DNA from: Undaria pinnatifida
Lineage: Eukaryota > Sar > Phaeophyceae > Laminariales > Alariaceae
Direction: 5' to 3'
Assembly: GCA_012845835.1 (NCBI GenBank)
Contig: JABAKD010000027.1
Location: 13,748,487 to 13,812,486, forward strand
Length of the DNA: 64,000 bases
The position numbers and the translations under genes are program-made. Shown here in pieces: positions 43,686-53,580 of this stretch. The notes under the pieces are model-generated. The model saw only the letters and a list, made by a program, of their open reading frames with translations. It did not search any database and was not told where the DNA came from. Every line of letters starts with the position of its first letter. The stretch's first letter is position 1.

Positions 43686-43807
43686 TCTGTGGATGATCTG
43701 TGTACTTCGTGGCAGACAGATCCTTGGTCAAACGTGACCTGCATCCAATACTCGAAGTATGTATAGATAATGTTGCCGCGGGTATGTATCTATCTGTGTA
43801 TCGATCG

Positions 43808-44088
43808 GCGCGTGCTACGATAGAGGTGCACCACTTTTTTTCTGAGGTTTTCTCCATTTTGGGAGCTTACGACACCTCTCCGAAAAAAAACTGATTCAAA
43901 TGGACCGAAAAAAAAAAACTGCTACGTACCGGATGGAACATCCCACATGGCCTAAGTACACAACGAGAATCGTGCAAAAAGTGTCCTATTATTTTTTTTT
44001 TTCCGACGATTTTGGGAGTGTCTCAAATCATTCAGAAAACAAAATAGCCAAAAAAAGGTATACCTCTATCGTATATAGTAGGCGTGTT
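43808..44088 (+). mobile_element. T1 element, good reference copy
   Basis: Ends GCGTGCTACGATAGAGGTGC and GGTATACCTCTATCGTATAT. Order: CTGAGGTTTTCTCC, GGGAGCTTACGACACCTCTC, CTGCTACGTACCGGATGG, CCCACATGGCCTAAGTACAC, TTCCGACGATTTTGGG, TCATTCAGAAAACAAAATAG. No open frame; non-autonomous. Confidence 0.8.
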
Positions 44089-44159
44089 ATGTTGGCTTGG
44101 ATCTGCACTCTCCACCACAGATAAATCCTGCACAGCATGTAGTAAGCTCAAATATATAT

Positions 44160-44472
44160 ATTTTTTTCTCACACTTTTGCTTTCCAGCTTCTGGACAAGC
44201 CGTGGTCACAGGTACGTGCCTTAAGTTCTCTTCTTCCCCCCGGTTCTTGCCTTCAATTTTTATCGCGCATAGGGTTCAGCAATCCCACTGCTCGTCGATT
44301 TTTCATCGAGTGTTGCTAACCCACGCTATCGCGCTTTCCGCTAGTCAGAGTGTGCACAAGAAAAAGTCCCAACGAATGTATACGAGTATGCACTCGGGGG
44401 GGGGGCTCGAACTCACGAAACTGACCTATACCAGGCTCGAGGATAACCTGATACGCCACCGGGGCGACCGGC
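44160..44472 (-). mobile_element. S1 SINE, full length
   Basis: On the minus strand: A box TGGCGTATCAGG (44447-44458), then CCTCGAGCCTGGTATAGG, GTTTCGTGAGTTCGAGCCCC, the S1 body and an A-rich tail ending at 44160. The head and body match 42876 closely. Confidence 0.75.
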
Positions 44473-44497
44473 TTAGGTATACATAGGAGCTTGTCGA

Positions 44498-44665
44498 TCT
44501 AGGTTGTAGCTTTTCCACCGCCATTTGGGGTGGTTGTGTGACTTTGCTCGTCAAAGGACACGCGGCTTGTCTCGATCGAGCGCGGTGTTCATCTCTTTTT
44601 CACCGCCCAAGTACACCGTATAATAAGGATGGGTATCTTGTTGTTGTTGTTGTTGTTGTTGTTGT
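44498..44665 (+). repeat. R8 repeat, copy 1, plus (GTT)n
   Basis: AGCTTTTCCACCGCC, GTGTGACTTTGCTCGTCAA, AGGACACGCGGCTTGTCTC, GATCGAGCGC, TTTTTCACCGCC, GTACACCGTATAATAAG, then nine TTG triplets. Copy 2 lies at 45186. Confidence 0.55.
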
Positions 44666-44940
44666 CTCACATTAACTCTTGTCAAACATCTAGAGTCCGC
44701 GGTCTCACCCAAAGGTGCTGGAGCCCTAAGAAGATCCGAAAGACCAAGTGAAATCAAAACTCGTCCGGGAATTACTACGCTTTCCCGCCTAAAAACGCAC
44801 GATACGAAGAAGGCGCACAAGTGAAATGATCAAATGTGCAAACTGAACTAACATGGCCGCGGGTATCCACTCAACAACGGCGTAGAGTTCCCCCGTTTCC
44901 GCAACTAACCAACTCGGGGCTACAAACTACTAGAAGGGTC
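44666..44940. other. Unassigned
   Basis: Nothing recognised. Confidence 0.3.
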
Positions 44941-44941
44941 T

Positions 44942-45185
44942 AGGTTATCTAGATCGTGATCTGTCCGAGGTGTAGATTATCTACATCGTGATCTGTAGAT
45001 GATCTAGATCGTGGTCTGTCGGAGGTGTAGAGTATCTAAATCGTGATCTGCCCGAGGTGTAGATGATCTAAATCGTGGTCTGTTCGTGGTGTATATGATC
45101 TAGATCGTGATCTGTCCGAGATGTATATGATCCAGATCGTGATGTGTCCGAGGTGTACATGACCTAGATCGTGATCTGTCCGAGG
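44942..45185 (+). repeat. ~32-bp GATCTAGATCGTGATCT minisatellite, locus 2
   Basis: About seven units of GATCTAGATCGTGATCTGTC plus CGAGGTGTAGAT. It is the same unit as 11805-12190 and lies between the two R8 copies. Confidence 0.8.
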
Positions 45186-45318
45186 TGCCCTAAGCTTTTC
45201 CACATCGATGGTGTATGATTTCGTGACTTCTCTCGTCGAAGGACACGCGGCTAATTCCGATCGAGAGCATTATCGATCACTTGTTTCACCTCGGAAGCAC
45301 GGGTACACCGTATGTTAA
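45186..45318 (+). repeat. R8 repeat, copy 2
   Basis: AAGCTTTTCCACATCGATGG, TGACTTCTCTCGTCGAAGG, ACACGCGGCTAATTCCGATC, GGGTACACCGTATGTTAA. Confidence 0.55.
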
Positions 45319-45730
45319 CAATGCGTTATTCAAACGATCACGGGAAAAAATAGTCAAGGGAATCGTGACAACAAAAAAAAAAAAAAATGATACTTCTCGA
45401 AGTATTAATTTCGAGTAGAAATCGAGTGATATTATATGTATTTGTGTCACGAATACACTGATGTTTTTTTCTTTTTTTTATTCTGAAGCTTTTAAAAACA
45501 ATGTAACAGTCAGTATATACACTTCAGAGGGTTCACTCGACCAAAAGAAACGACGATTTTTTTTATTTATTTTTTTCAAGCGTGTGACATTCATAATTTC
45601 GAGGAAATGTTAGGGCCTTTACTGCACAGTAGCCTCTTATATTGTAACACGCGCGCGTAAAATATTGGAGGGTGGGGGGTAGCACCTATTAATGTATTCT
45701 TCTGAGGTTCTTTCCTCGCTTCGGCTCGGT
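45319..45730. other. Unassigned, A/T-rich
   Basis: Nothing recognised; several A and T runs. Confidence 0.3.
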
Positions 45731-45734
45731 TGAG

Positions 45735-46075
45735 GAACTTCCAAAACACTCGAACATTGTAAACAATAGGATGATGAGGCGTTACGGACCTGAGGTTAGC
45801 CGATTAACTTCGAAACACTCGAGCATTAGTAGGATGAGGCGTGCTACGGACCTAGGGTTAGCCGACTAACTTCGAAACACTCGAACATTGTAAACAGGAT
45901 GAGGCGTGTTGCGGACCCAGGGTTAGCCGACTAACTTCGAAACTCTCGAACATTGAAAATATAGGATGAGGCGTGTTGCGGACCTGAGGTTAGCCGAGAC
46001 TAACTTCGAAACACTCGAACATTATAAGTAGGATGAGGCGTGCTACGGACCTAAGGTTAGCCGACTATAGCTATG
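45735..46075 (+). repeat. ~63-bp tandem repeat, five units
   Basis: Each unit has AACTTCGAAACACTCGAACA, TAGGATGAGGCGTG, TACGGACCTRRGGTTAGCCG. Units differ slightly in the spacer after ACATT. Confidence 0.8.
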
Positions 46076-46186
46076 TAGAGGTAAGCTCTGAGCTGGTTGA
46101 TGACTCTCACACAACAGCGGCTTCTGGGATGTTCCATCTCTCTCCTGTGTTCGTTTGCTTGCTTGCTATCTGCCGAATTTTCAGAA

Positions 46187-46474
46187 TCGTGCTACACGAT
46201 AGAGGCCTCACCCGTTTTTTCTGAGGTCTGCTCCTCGATTTCGGAGCTTAAGACCTCTCCCACAACAAAAAAAACTGATTTTTGGAGGAAAAATAAAACT
46301 GCTACACGACACCGGATGAAAATTCCCAGATCTGGCCTAGGTACACCACGAGAACCATCCGACAAAAACTGGCCTATTTTTTTTTTTTCCGACGATTTCG
46401 GGTTAAGGTGCCCACCGTCATTCAGAAAACAAAATAGCCAAAAAAAGGTATACCTCCATCGTATCATGCGTCGC
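46187..46474 (+). mobile_element. T1 element
   Basis: Ends CGTGCTACACGATAGAGGCC and GGTATACCTCCATCGTATC. The interior includes GAGCTTAAGACCTCTCCCAC, CACCGGATGAAAATTCCCAG, GGCCTAGGTACACCACGAG, TTCCGACGATTTCGGGTTAA and CGTCATTCAGAAAACAAAA. The TTAA is empty. Confidence 0.8.
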
Positions 46475-46639
46475 CTTGTGGCGCAGGAGGTGGGGGGGGG
46501 GGGGGGGCACGTTTGCCACAAATCATAACGCCGCGCGCAACAGGAGGAGAGGGGACGCCGTGACAGTCATACATTGAAAAAGATCAAGGTCAAAAGTGCC
46601 GCACGGCGTGAATGATCCCATGGCCGAGGCATGCAACGA

Positions 46640-46918
46640 ATGAGATGCGGACATCAGGCTAAACACCTTACGGCAGAGGTGGCCACTCCTTTTTTTTTTT
46701 CATGAGGCCCCCCTTGCTTGAAAGGCTCTATAAAAAAAACACCCGTGTGTGCAAAGCAACCCGATGGAAACCCCTATTGCCTACGTATACACCAAAACAC
46801 ACACATATATACATACATGTGTATGCATTTCAAATCAAGAATGACATACCCATTGCGAAAAACTTGGCTCGAGAACCCGCGTCATTCGGGAAAAAATACA
46901 TCTGTATCGTTGATGACA
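46640..46918 (+). repeat. Decayed T1 copy
   Basis: ACGGCAGAGGTGGCCACTCC plus a T run, CAACCCGATGGAAACCCC, GCCTACGTATACACCAAAA and CCGCGTCATTCGGGAAAAA keep the T1 order at low similarity. The ends are poor. Confidence 0.4.
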
Positions 46919-46990
46919 ACCCACATGGAGTAGCTTGTTGGCTCAGACTCGTCGCCAGTCAATCTCAGCAACATGATGTTATTGCTACCG

Positions 46991-47316
46991 ACTGATTCTA
47001 CGATAGCCCCGACCCACAGCCAGAGATTTTCTTCAACGAGCGTTTCATGGCTGCTCGATACGGGGAAAGATCCTAGATGAAGCCCCGACCCAAAGCCACA
47101 GATTTCTTTAACGAGCGTTTCGGGGCTGCTCGACACGAGGAAGGATATGCTATGAAACAATTGTCCTCTCATGTGTGTTCTTGTTTGCAAAGGAAGGACT
47201 ATCGAACGGTGACGTCCGGGTTGCAAGGGGCGCGGTATTTCAGGAGATACGGCCGGGAGCTGGTTTCAAGGGCCATTTCGCTGAAGAAAAAGTTGTGGGG
47301 GGGCTACCGTAGAACG
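46991..47316 (+). mobile_element. T2 element with internal duplication
   Basis: Ends ACTGATTCTACGATAGCCCC and GGGGGGCTACCGTAGAACG. A ~75-bp segment starting AGCCCCGACCC is repeated at about 47081. Flanks ATTGCTACC (left) and ATTGTACC (right) could be a decayed target duplication of about 9 bp. Confidence 0.7.
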
Positions 47317-47640
47317 ATTGTACCAGTGTGTTTTAGCCACCCGCCGACAATGTTCTGCTCAAACCCTCGATCACTTCGAAACACGCCAAAAAAAAAGTAG
47401 ACCAAATCAAACCAAAAAGAGAAACCTATAAAACAGGTGCTAAGCTACATGCATCCAAACACACTCTACGAACTACACAGCGCCCCCCTTTCTTTTTTCC
47501 ATCGTGTACACGCGTATGGGCCAAAAAAAGTGTGGGGCCCGCTCGTATGTGTAGGAGCCGAGCGGCCTGCACACAGGCCAGATGCAGGTCGCGACGGGTC
47601 AACTTCAACCTTGCACGTTGGCCCAGACCACTAATCCTCT
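47317..47640. other. Unassigned
   Basis: Nothing recognised. Confidence 0.3.
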
Positions 47641-47662
47641 CCTAGCCCTAACCCTAGCACTA
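47641..47662 (+). repeat. Short CCCTAA telomere-like tract
   Basis: CCTAGCCCTAACCCTAGCAC, immediately next to a T1 element. Confidence 0.45.
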
Positions 47663-47671
47663 TCCGTAGGC

Positions 47672-47980
47672 ACCTGTTACGGTAGAGGTATACCTTTTTT
47701 TGGCGAAAATGTTTTCTGAATGACGGCTTTCCTTGACCCAAAATCGTCGGAAAATACGCCCCCTTAATTTTTGCAGGATTCTCGTTGTGTACACCCTAGT
47801 AGGCCCCATGGAGAACTTTTTTTTTAAATCCGGAATCACAAGTCAGCGCAGTTTTATTTTGTTTACTCTGCAGATCAGTTTTTCGGTCCCTCGGGTAAGT
47901 GGTGTCTTAGAGTTCCCAAATTGAGGAACGCCCACAAAAAAAAAAAAAAATGATGGGAACCTCTATCGTATAAAACGTCT
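47672..47980 (-). mobile_element. T1 element
   Basis: Ends GTTACGGTAGAGGTATACC and GGGAACCTCTATCGTATAA. Reverse landmarks: TTCTGAATGACGGC, GACCCAAAATCGTCGGAAAA, GATTCTCGTTGTGTACACCC, GTCTTAGAGTTCCCAAATTG. Confidence 0.7.
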
Positions 47981-48337
47981 CCCTAAGGTTCCATCAGCCC
48001 CAACCCTTCGGGGGGGTTGGGGGCAGCAGGGGCAGACTTCACGCGCGGCTCCACCTCTCCCCCCCTCCCGTCGTGTTTTTTGGTGGCGTTTTTGTTTTTG
48101 TTTTCGTTTTCGTTTTTGTTTTTTACTTTTGTTAACATATACTCCGGAGTATATATATATATATAACGGGCGGCTCAAAGGTCCGAGCTGCCTCTCGACC
48201 GATAGGACCAACGAGAACTGCCAACAACGACCTGCACACAGCTTGCGTGCAGGCCGGTGCTGCACAGGTTCACTGGGGTGCGCGCGCGTCTACACGAAGA
48301 GAGCTACACCCCTTCTCGTGGCACGAATAATGGCGTT
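47981..48337. other. Unassigned
   Basis: CCCAACCCTTCGGGGGGGTTGGGG near 48000 can fold into a hairpin. TATACTCCGGAGTATA (48138 region) is a perfect palindrome. No gene recognised. Confidence 0.35.
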
Positions 48338-48564
48338 GCATCGCATCGCATCGCATCGCGTCGCATCGCATCGCATCGCATCGCATCGCATCGCATCGCA
48401 TCGCATCGCATCGCATCGCATCGCATCGCATCGCATCGCATCGCATCGCATCGCATCGCATCGCATCGCATCGCATCGCATCGCATCGCATCGCATCGCA
48501 TCGCATCGCATCGCATCGCATCGCATCGCATCGCATCGCATCGCATCGCATCGCATCGCATCGC
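48338..48564 (+). repeat. (GCATC)n pentanucleotide array, ~45 units
   Basis: Almost perfect for 227 bases, with one GCGTC variant near 48357. Open frames in both strands (HRIAS and MRCDA runs) are artefacts of a period coprime to three. Confidence 0.95.
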
Positions 48565-48880
48565 GGTTGGAGTGAATTACCTCCCTGAAGGCGCACTGCC
48601 GCTGTGCCCACGCTTGCTATTCGACGTGCGTGTTAAGTGTGAAGGACTTAGAGGGTGCTAGTCCGTTTGACGACTTTGCAAAAGGTTCACCAATAGCTTA
48701 CTACCCAATCTAGGCCTTATAACACTTTCCCCCCCTGAAACGGGGGGATAGCAGGTCGGCCGGATACACGGACGGACCTGTCAATATCCAAGCGGTTTCG
48801 TTTCCTGGGTATACCGAAGGGGGTATTTTTCAAGTTCGATGTCCAAGGGAAAAATCGCGAAAGTTTATATTGTGGGTGGA
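48565..48880. other. Unassigned
   Basis: TAGTCCGTTTGACGACTT at 48660 resembles TAGTCCGTTTGACCACTT at 48956. Nothing else. Confidence 0.3.
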
Positions 48881-48883
48881 TGG

Positions 48884-48955
48884 TGGGATTCGAACCCACG
48901 ACCCAATAACCCACGGTTTGTCGACGACGCCATTAGCTCAAGCATTCGAGGGAAT
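48884..48955 (-). tRNA. tRNA-like sequence, probably pseudo-tRNA (His-like)
   Basis: On the minus strand GTGGGTTCGAATCCCAC makes a perfect T arm, and a GTG triplet lies 12 bases before the T stem, the canonical distance for the anticodon. This would be His. However the base before it is C instead of T33, the anticodon stem pairs only partly, and D and acceptor stems do not close. The + strand frame here (GGIRTHDPITHGLST) is the usual false peptide seen when a tRNA is read backwards. I take it as a decayed tRNA or the head of a tRNA-derived repeat. Confidence 0.3.
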
Positions 48956-49074
48956 TAGTCCGTTTGACCACTTGCATGTAAGGTTAACTTGCTCCGCTGG
49001 TAGGGACTGCTCACGCTATCGCTATAGTGGGATCCGAAGGACGCGCCAGCTAGCGTTGGGTTGCGAAAGCAACT

Positions 49075-49180
49075 GAGTTAAATCGACACACGACGACTCG
49101 TATGAAAATACGTGGAAGTGTGGTGAGCTTGAGCTTCTTTTTTTTTTTCGACCCCATCCGCCGGAGGATGAAAAAAAAAA
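49075..49180 (+). repeat. R6 dispersed repeat
   Basis: GTTAAATCGACACACGACGA, GTGGAAGTGTGGTGAGCTTG, AGCTTC plus T run, CCATCCGCCGGAGGATGAAA. Second copy at 55163. Confidence 0.55.
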
Positions 49181-49189
49181 AAAAAAAAG

Positions 49190-49365
49190 TTAACCAACTG
49201 CTTATCTAAACTGAGCCTTATAAGACGTGGGTGACGTCGACCCCAAACTACGGTACTATATAGTACCCCCTCCAATGCTTATCGCAACTAAGCCTTATGA
49301 CACGTGGGTGACGTCCGCGTCGAGCAGGGACCCCGACCTACGGTACTATATTGTATCCCCCCCCC
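49190..49365 (+). repeat. ~80-bp tandem duplication
   Basis: TGCTTATCTAAACTGAGCCT at 49199 and TGCTTATCGCAACTAAGCCT at 49276. Both are followed by CGTGGGTGACGTC and CTACGGTACTATAT. Confidence 0.65.
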
Positions 49366-49479
49366 CCCCCCCCCGAGTGTTACTACCCAATTTAGACGCA
49401 TGCCGGGGTGCTGAGCGTGGCCGGGTGCTACGATCGAGGCAGTATGTTTAATGGACAGCGTTTTTTTTTTTAATGCTTA

Positions 49480-50410
49480 GTTGGAAGTGCTTGGCGCGGG
49501 AGGGGGGGGAGGGATCTCAGTGAGGGGGGAGATGCAGGAGGGGACGTGTTGTTTTGAAGGAGTTTTTTGTTTTTGTGCGTCGGCAAGAGTCAGTTTGGGT
49601 TTGTTTGACGTGCTTACTTACGATTTTGTAGGTGGCCTTCGTATTTTTTATTTCATTTTTTTTTATGGTTATGTCTTGCAATTGACCCTATCTATACTGT
49701 GACAGACATACAAGCGCATGTTTTCGGATGGCAACGAAAGCAGCAGTAATATCAGATATATATATATATATCAGTAACATCAGAGATAGCACTTATGGTT
49801 GATGAATTTCCTTCCTGGCTTGAGAAGCTCGCTTTTACCGCTCCCCCGAAAACACCGACTCCCTGACGAAACTGAAAGCGCAACAAGCCGAAAGAACCCA
49901 TACCTAGGAGTGGCAGGGGAGTGACAAAGCTCCTTCCTTCGGCTGGAGTTGAATATTTCGGCCCAAGACGTTTCTGACCCACCTTTGTAGAGATAGATTC
50001 TCTCAAGCGGAACTACTGTGTAGGTTAAACTACGACAACTGACGAGTGCATGTTGATTTAGGACTCAAGCACGCATGCAAAAGCTTGGTTCGGGTTGCAA
50101 GCCCCCACGAAAACATCATGACTTTTGAACGCGTTTCTTATTTCGTTCGCGCCAGACCCGACCGACCAGCCTTTCCCATGATGCCCTAATGATGCCCTAT
50201 CAATAGTTCTGAAAGCAATTACCCTGGCGTTGCTAGCTTTAAAATGATCATGCTAACTGACCGATAGTCGTGTCCGCGCTTGAGGAGCTAGCTCAACCGC
50301 ACTAAATAAGAGGGTCGTCAAAAGAAGATCAGAAACATTAGCTAGTAACCCAAAATAGTGCAGCTCGTACCGCACCATAGAGGGATGACTCAATGACATA
50401 TTATTGGCCG
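49480..50410. other. Unassigned
   Basis: Short (AT)n at 49757-49772. CCGCACCATAGAGGGATGA at 50371 recalls the R3 end. No gene recognised. Confidence 0.3.
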
Positions 50411-50414
50411 GCGA

Positions 50415-50590
50415 TTTCCGACGATTTTGAGGGACGAATTACTTGGGATTAGTATAGGGCGGCGTTTTAGGGCTCAAAAAAGAGGCTGAGGCGCCCCCCC
50501 CACCCCCCCCCCCCCCCGTCCTTGAGAAAAACAGTTTTTTTTTTCCCAAAAGCACTATTTATGCCTCTATCATTGCACATGCCTTCGATT
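50415..50590 (+). mobile_element. T1 right half with truncated M90
   Basis: TTTCCGACGATTTTGA is followed by an M90 fragment in minus orientation (GGACGAATTACTTGGGATTA to GGGCTC), then C run, AGAAAAACAG and ATGCCTCTATCATTGCACAT, the T1 right end. The left half is absent. Confidence 0.5.
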
Positions 50591-50623
50591 TTGTTTGTCA
50601 GCCGATGAGCCCCACCGTTGGGC

Positions 50624-50932
50624 ATGAAGGTCTTTCGCCCAAAACCTGTGCCTGGTACGAAGTATCGTATCGTAGAGGACACCAAGCGTCTCTTTCGCCT
50701 AGTGTACTCTCGAGAGCGCGAGTGTGGATCTCTGATTAAACCTTGTCCAAATACGGACCGAAATCAAACTATTTTTTGTATGACGGTGCACGCACACAAA
50801 GGAAAACAAAACAAGCACTTTTTGATCGATCATTGTGCAGATCTACCCCTTGGTGCAAAAGACCTAATGATCTATACTGGTCAACTGGCGTGTTTTGCTC
50901 ATTGCCTCTCTGGTATGTACTTCGAAGCGTAA
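50624..50932 (+). CDS. Candidate small protein or exon, unknown
   Basis: ATG at 50624 opens 102 codons to a TAA at 50930, with an in-frame stop 16 bases upstream. The composition is mixed and protein-like, with no low-complexity runs: it starts MKVFRPKPVPGTKYRIVEDT, the middle contains CMTVHAHKGKQNKHFLIDH, and the end is GQLACFAHCLSGMYFEA. Cys and His residues are spread through the second half, but no spaced zinc-finger pattern is evident. It starts ~35 bases after a T1 terminus. An overlapping + frame (50743-51126) is less protein-like. I do not recognise it; it could be chance. Confidence 0.3.
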   Translation: MKVFRPKPVPGTKYRIVEDTKRLFRLVYSRERECGSLIKPCPNTDRNQTIFCMTVHAHKGKQNKHFLIDHCADLPLGAKDLMIYTGQLACFAHCLSGMYFEA

Positions 50933-51580
50933 CCGCATATAATCTAGTCGTCATAGATGGCAGACGAAATCGCCGCGCGCGTGTATTCTATTTTCCGCTT
51001 TTTTTAGATGATTGCACGATGGATCGATATACCCTATATATACTGCACGACTTCCTGGAGTGTTTCTGTTCATGTTGGCGCATACAATACGGCGTACCAG
51101 GTATTATATACTCCGGAGTATTATAAAAACCAGGTATATAGTCTATGCAACAAGTGAAATAATGAAAAAAACTTTTATTCCTCGTTTCACTGCTTGTGCC
51201 CGGCCCATGGCGATCGCGCTCGCAACCCCGCCCGTCTTGATGCGGGAGCCAGACCCCCCCGGCCCCGGGCTGAACCCAAGAGCCACAATTTGGCAAGGGC
51301 GCGTACCACGAAACCAAGAGGGGTGAACAGAAAACAGGGACGATCGTGGATCGGGGGAGACACGCGCTATATACAGAGTACACCTGCACCGTTTTCGTAA
51401 TTCCGGAGGCGTTCTGAAGTAGTGCTACCTCGCTAGCTGGCTACTGCACGGGGATGCATACTATACCGAAAACACACACAGCAAAAACACACCCAGCAAG
51501 AACAAAAGGCAGGGATTTTTGACGGATAGGGCGGGTCGCTTCTCACGGTTCGGGTCGGCTCAGGACGCGTGCTATGATAT
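50933..51580. other. Unassigned
   Basis: GTACCAGGTATTATATACTC at 51094 runs into a perfect palindrome ATACTCCGGAGTAT, followed by a second ACCAGGTATA at 51130. Confidence 0.3.
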
Positions 51581-51584
51581 ATAC

Positions 51585-51975
51585 GATGTATAGAAAGAGA
51601 GAGATGAAAGATAGAGGGAGATATATATATAAGCTACACTGTAGTTGTAAGGGGAGTCGCCGACCTATATCCTTAATGAGGACACACAACTCGTAATGCG
51701 CGCGATCGGAGTATCACACACAGCTTGCAAAGATGAGTTTCGACGAAATCTTCGATCTCACAGCTGGAGTGTATTTTCATTTTTTATAATATATATAGAT
51801 ATATAGCGAGAGAGAGTAAAGAGATATATATAGAGAGAAAGATATATATATTATATAGAAAGAGGGAGATGAAAGATAGAGGGAGATATAGATAGATAGA
51901 TATATAGCGAGAGAGAGAGTAAAGAGATATATGTATATAGAGAAAGAAAGATATATATATAGAAAGAGGGAGAGA
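51585..51975 (+). repeat. AG/AT-rich microsatellite surrounding a D1 end
   Basis: GAGAGAGATGAAAGATAGAG and AGATATATAGAGAGAAAGAT units occur on both sides of the D1 fragment, suggesting D1 landed in, or seeded, the tract. Confidence 0.65.
51635..51790 (+). repeat. D1 conserved end with short ORF
   Basis: GCTACACTGTAGTTGTAAGG, GGAGTCGCCGACCTATATCC, TTAATGAGGACACACAAC, GATCGGAGTATCACACACAG, CTTGCAAAG, then ATG at 51733 opening MSFDEIFDLTAGVYFHFL and a stop. It is closest to the D1 consensus. Confidence 0.7.
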
Positions 51976-52237
51976 GAGACGAGGTAGCACATTTTTTGGG
52001 CTAAAATAGTCCAACGAAATACGGGGTTTCCTCAAAACCAAAATCGTCGGTGAAGACTTATGTGATGAACATTATTTTGTTTTTGGTCAGAAAAAAAAAG
52101 GAGATCCAGAGCCTCCTAGTGGGCCATGTGTTTTTGTTTTGTTTTCTAACATGTATTTTTGGGTTTTTTGTTGTTCATCGGGTCACACTTTATTGATAAG
52201 TTTACTCAAAATCAGGGCTCTTGTGTCGGGTATAGCC
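51976..52237. other. Unassigned
   Basis: CCAAAATCGTCGG at 52040 is a T1 interior word; otherwise nothing. Confidence 0.3.
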
Positions 52238-52618
52238 ACGTGCTACTACGATGGAGCAATTAAGGTATACCTTTTTTACGATAGAGCTATTAAGGTACAC
52301 CTTTTTAACGATAGAGCTATACCTTTTTTTGGCTGAAATGTCTTCTGAAATGACGGGGGATCTATCTCTCCTTAAACCAAAATCGTCGGATAATACAGCC
52401 CATTTTTTTGGGGGGGGGAGGGTGGGCATGATATTCTCGTCGTGTACCGAGGGGCCTATAGATGGGATTTTTCATCCGGTATGTCCGACATAGCCGGGTT
52501 TTTTTTCTTCCCGTCCAAACCAGTTTTTTGGGTGAAGAAGGACGTGTCTATCGTGCCTTAACCCCCTCCACCGAAAAAAAACAGAAAAAATGTGGCGCAC
52601 CTCTGTCGTGTAGCACGA
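52238..52618 (-). mobile_element. T1 element with triplicated end
   Basis: The left end ACGATAGAGCTATTAAGGTA plus CACCTTTTT is repeated three times (52248-52330). The right end is GTGGCGCACCTCTGTCGTGT. Reverse landmarks AAATGACGGGGGATC, CCTTAAACCAAAATCGTCGG, TTTCATCCGGTATG are present. Confidence 0.7.
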
Positions 52619-53580
52619 GAGTCTATATCAGAGCTCCTCAATTGCACGCCTCTACCTCGGGCGTAATCGACAAGCTGTATGCCCGACGTAGGGTGGCTCA
52701 CGGGGAGATTGCTCTCGGTACCCGACGAGGGACCATCAGGCGGAGGAGAAGATAATAGGAAGATAGAATATATATATGTATATTGAAGTACCGGAGTCCC
52801 GGAGGCCACTCTGAACATGCACACCGGAAGAAAACAAGATAGTAGACTGAGTAAACAGCAGTAGCACAGATACACTGCGCCAAAGGGGGCTCAACTCGAA
52901 CATATCGAAGATTGGGACCGCCAATCGTATCATCAATAGTTCTACTCTACCATCTCCCGTAGATCCTATGCAGTCACACACACATCATACATCAGACTTG
53001 TGCGCAGGCATAAACCAACAACATAAACCAACAGGGCGGCCCGTGTCTCAGCGACTCCGGACCCCGGGCCCATGACCTTCGAAAAATCCTTGGACTCGAG
53101 CTCGACCGGGGTGACGTTTTTCAACACCTCTTCTTCCCGCCACGGTAAACTCCGACACGGTCTTTCACGGACCCGGGATTTTTTTTTTGATAAACAAAAC
53201 TTCTTGGAGGCCCGACCCGTGGATCTCATCAGTAAAGAAAAAAAAGCAGGTTTTATGACACCGGTGGAAAAAAGCCGTTTTGGGAGACGCATGGGGGGGG
53301 GTAGGCCTTACGGGGCGGGCGACTCTCTTGCCGCTGAAAAGAGCAGGCCGGCCCTGTCGCCAAAGCACCCCCACCCCTGACCACTACTGGTAGTGACAGC
53401 ACCTGTTCATCCGGGCGGGTGCGAAAAAAAAAAAATGTCTGAACGCCCTGTCTGTGTCTGATTGGTTGAGGACTGCCTTTCGACCGGCCGATTATTTTTT
53501 GGCAAAAAACGCCGTACGAAAGACGCGGCGGCGCCGCGGGACCACCCTTGCCAACCTCGAGCCCCCTCAAGGGTCAGGGC
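52619..53580. other. Unassigned
   Basis: A 102-codon + frame (53072-53380) has scattered protein-like composition but is crossed by homopolymers. Nothing recognised. Confidence 0.3.

Noticed and set aside
48129..48661. Long frames of HRIAS, MRCDA repeats on both strands
   Set aside because: They are produced by the GCATC pentanucleotide array; a period of five leaves several frames open.
48870..49076. Plus-strand ORF containing GGIRTHDPITHGLST
   Set aside because: This is the antisense translation of a tRNA-like T arm and anticodon region.
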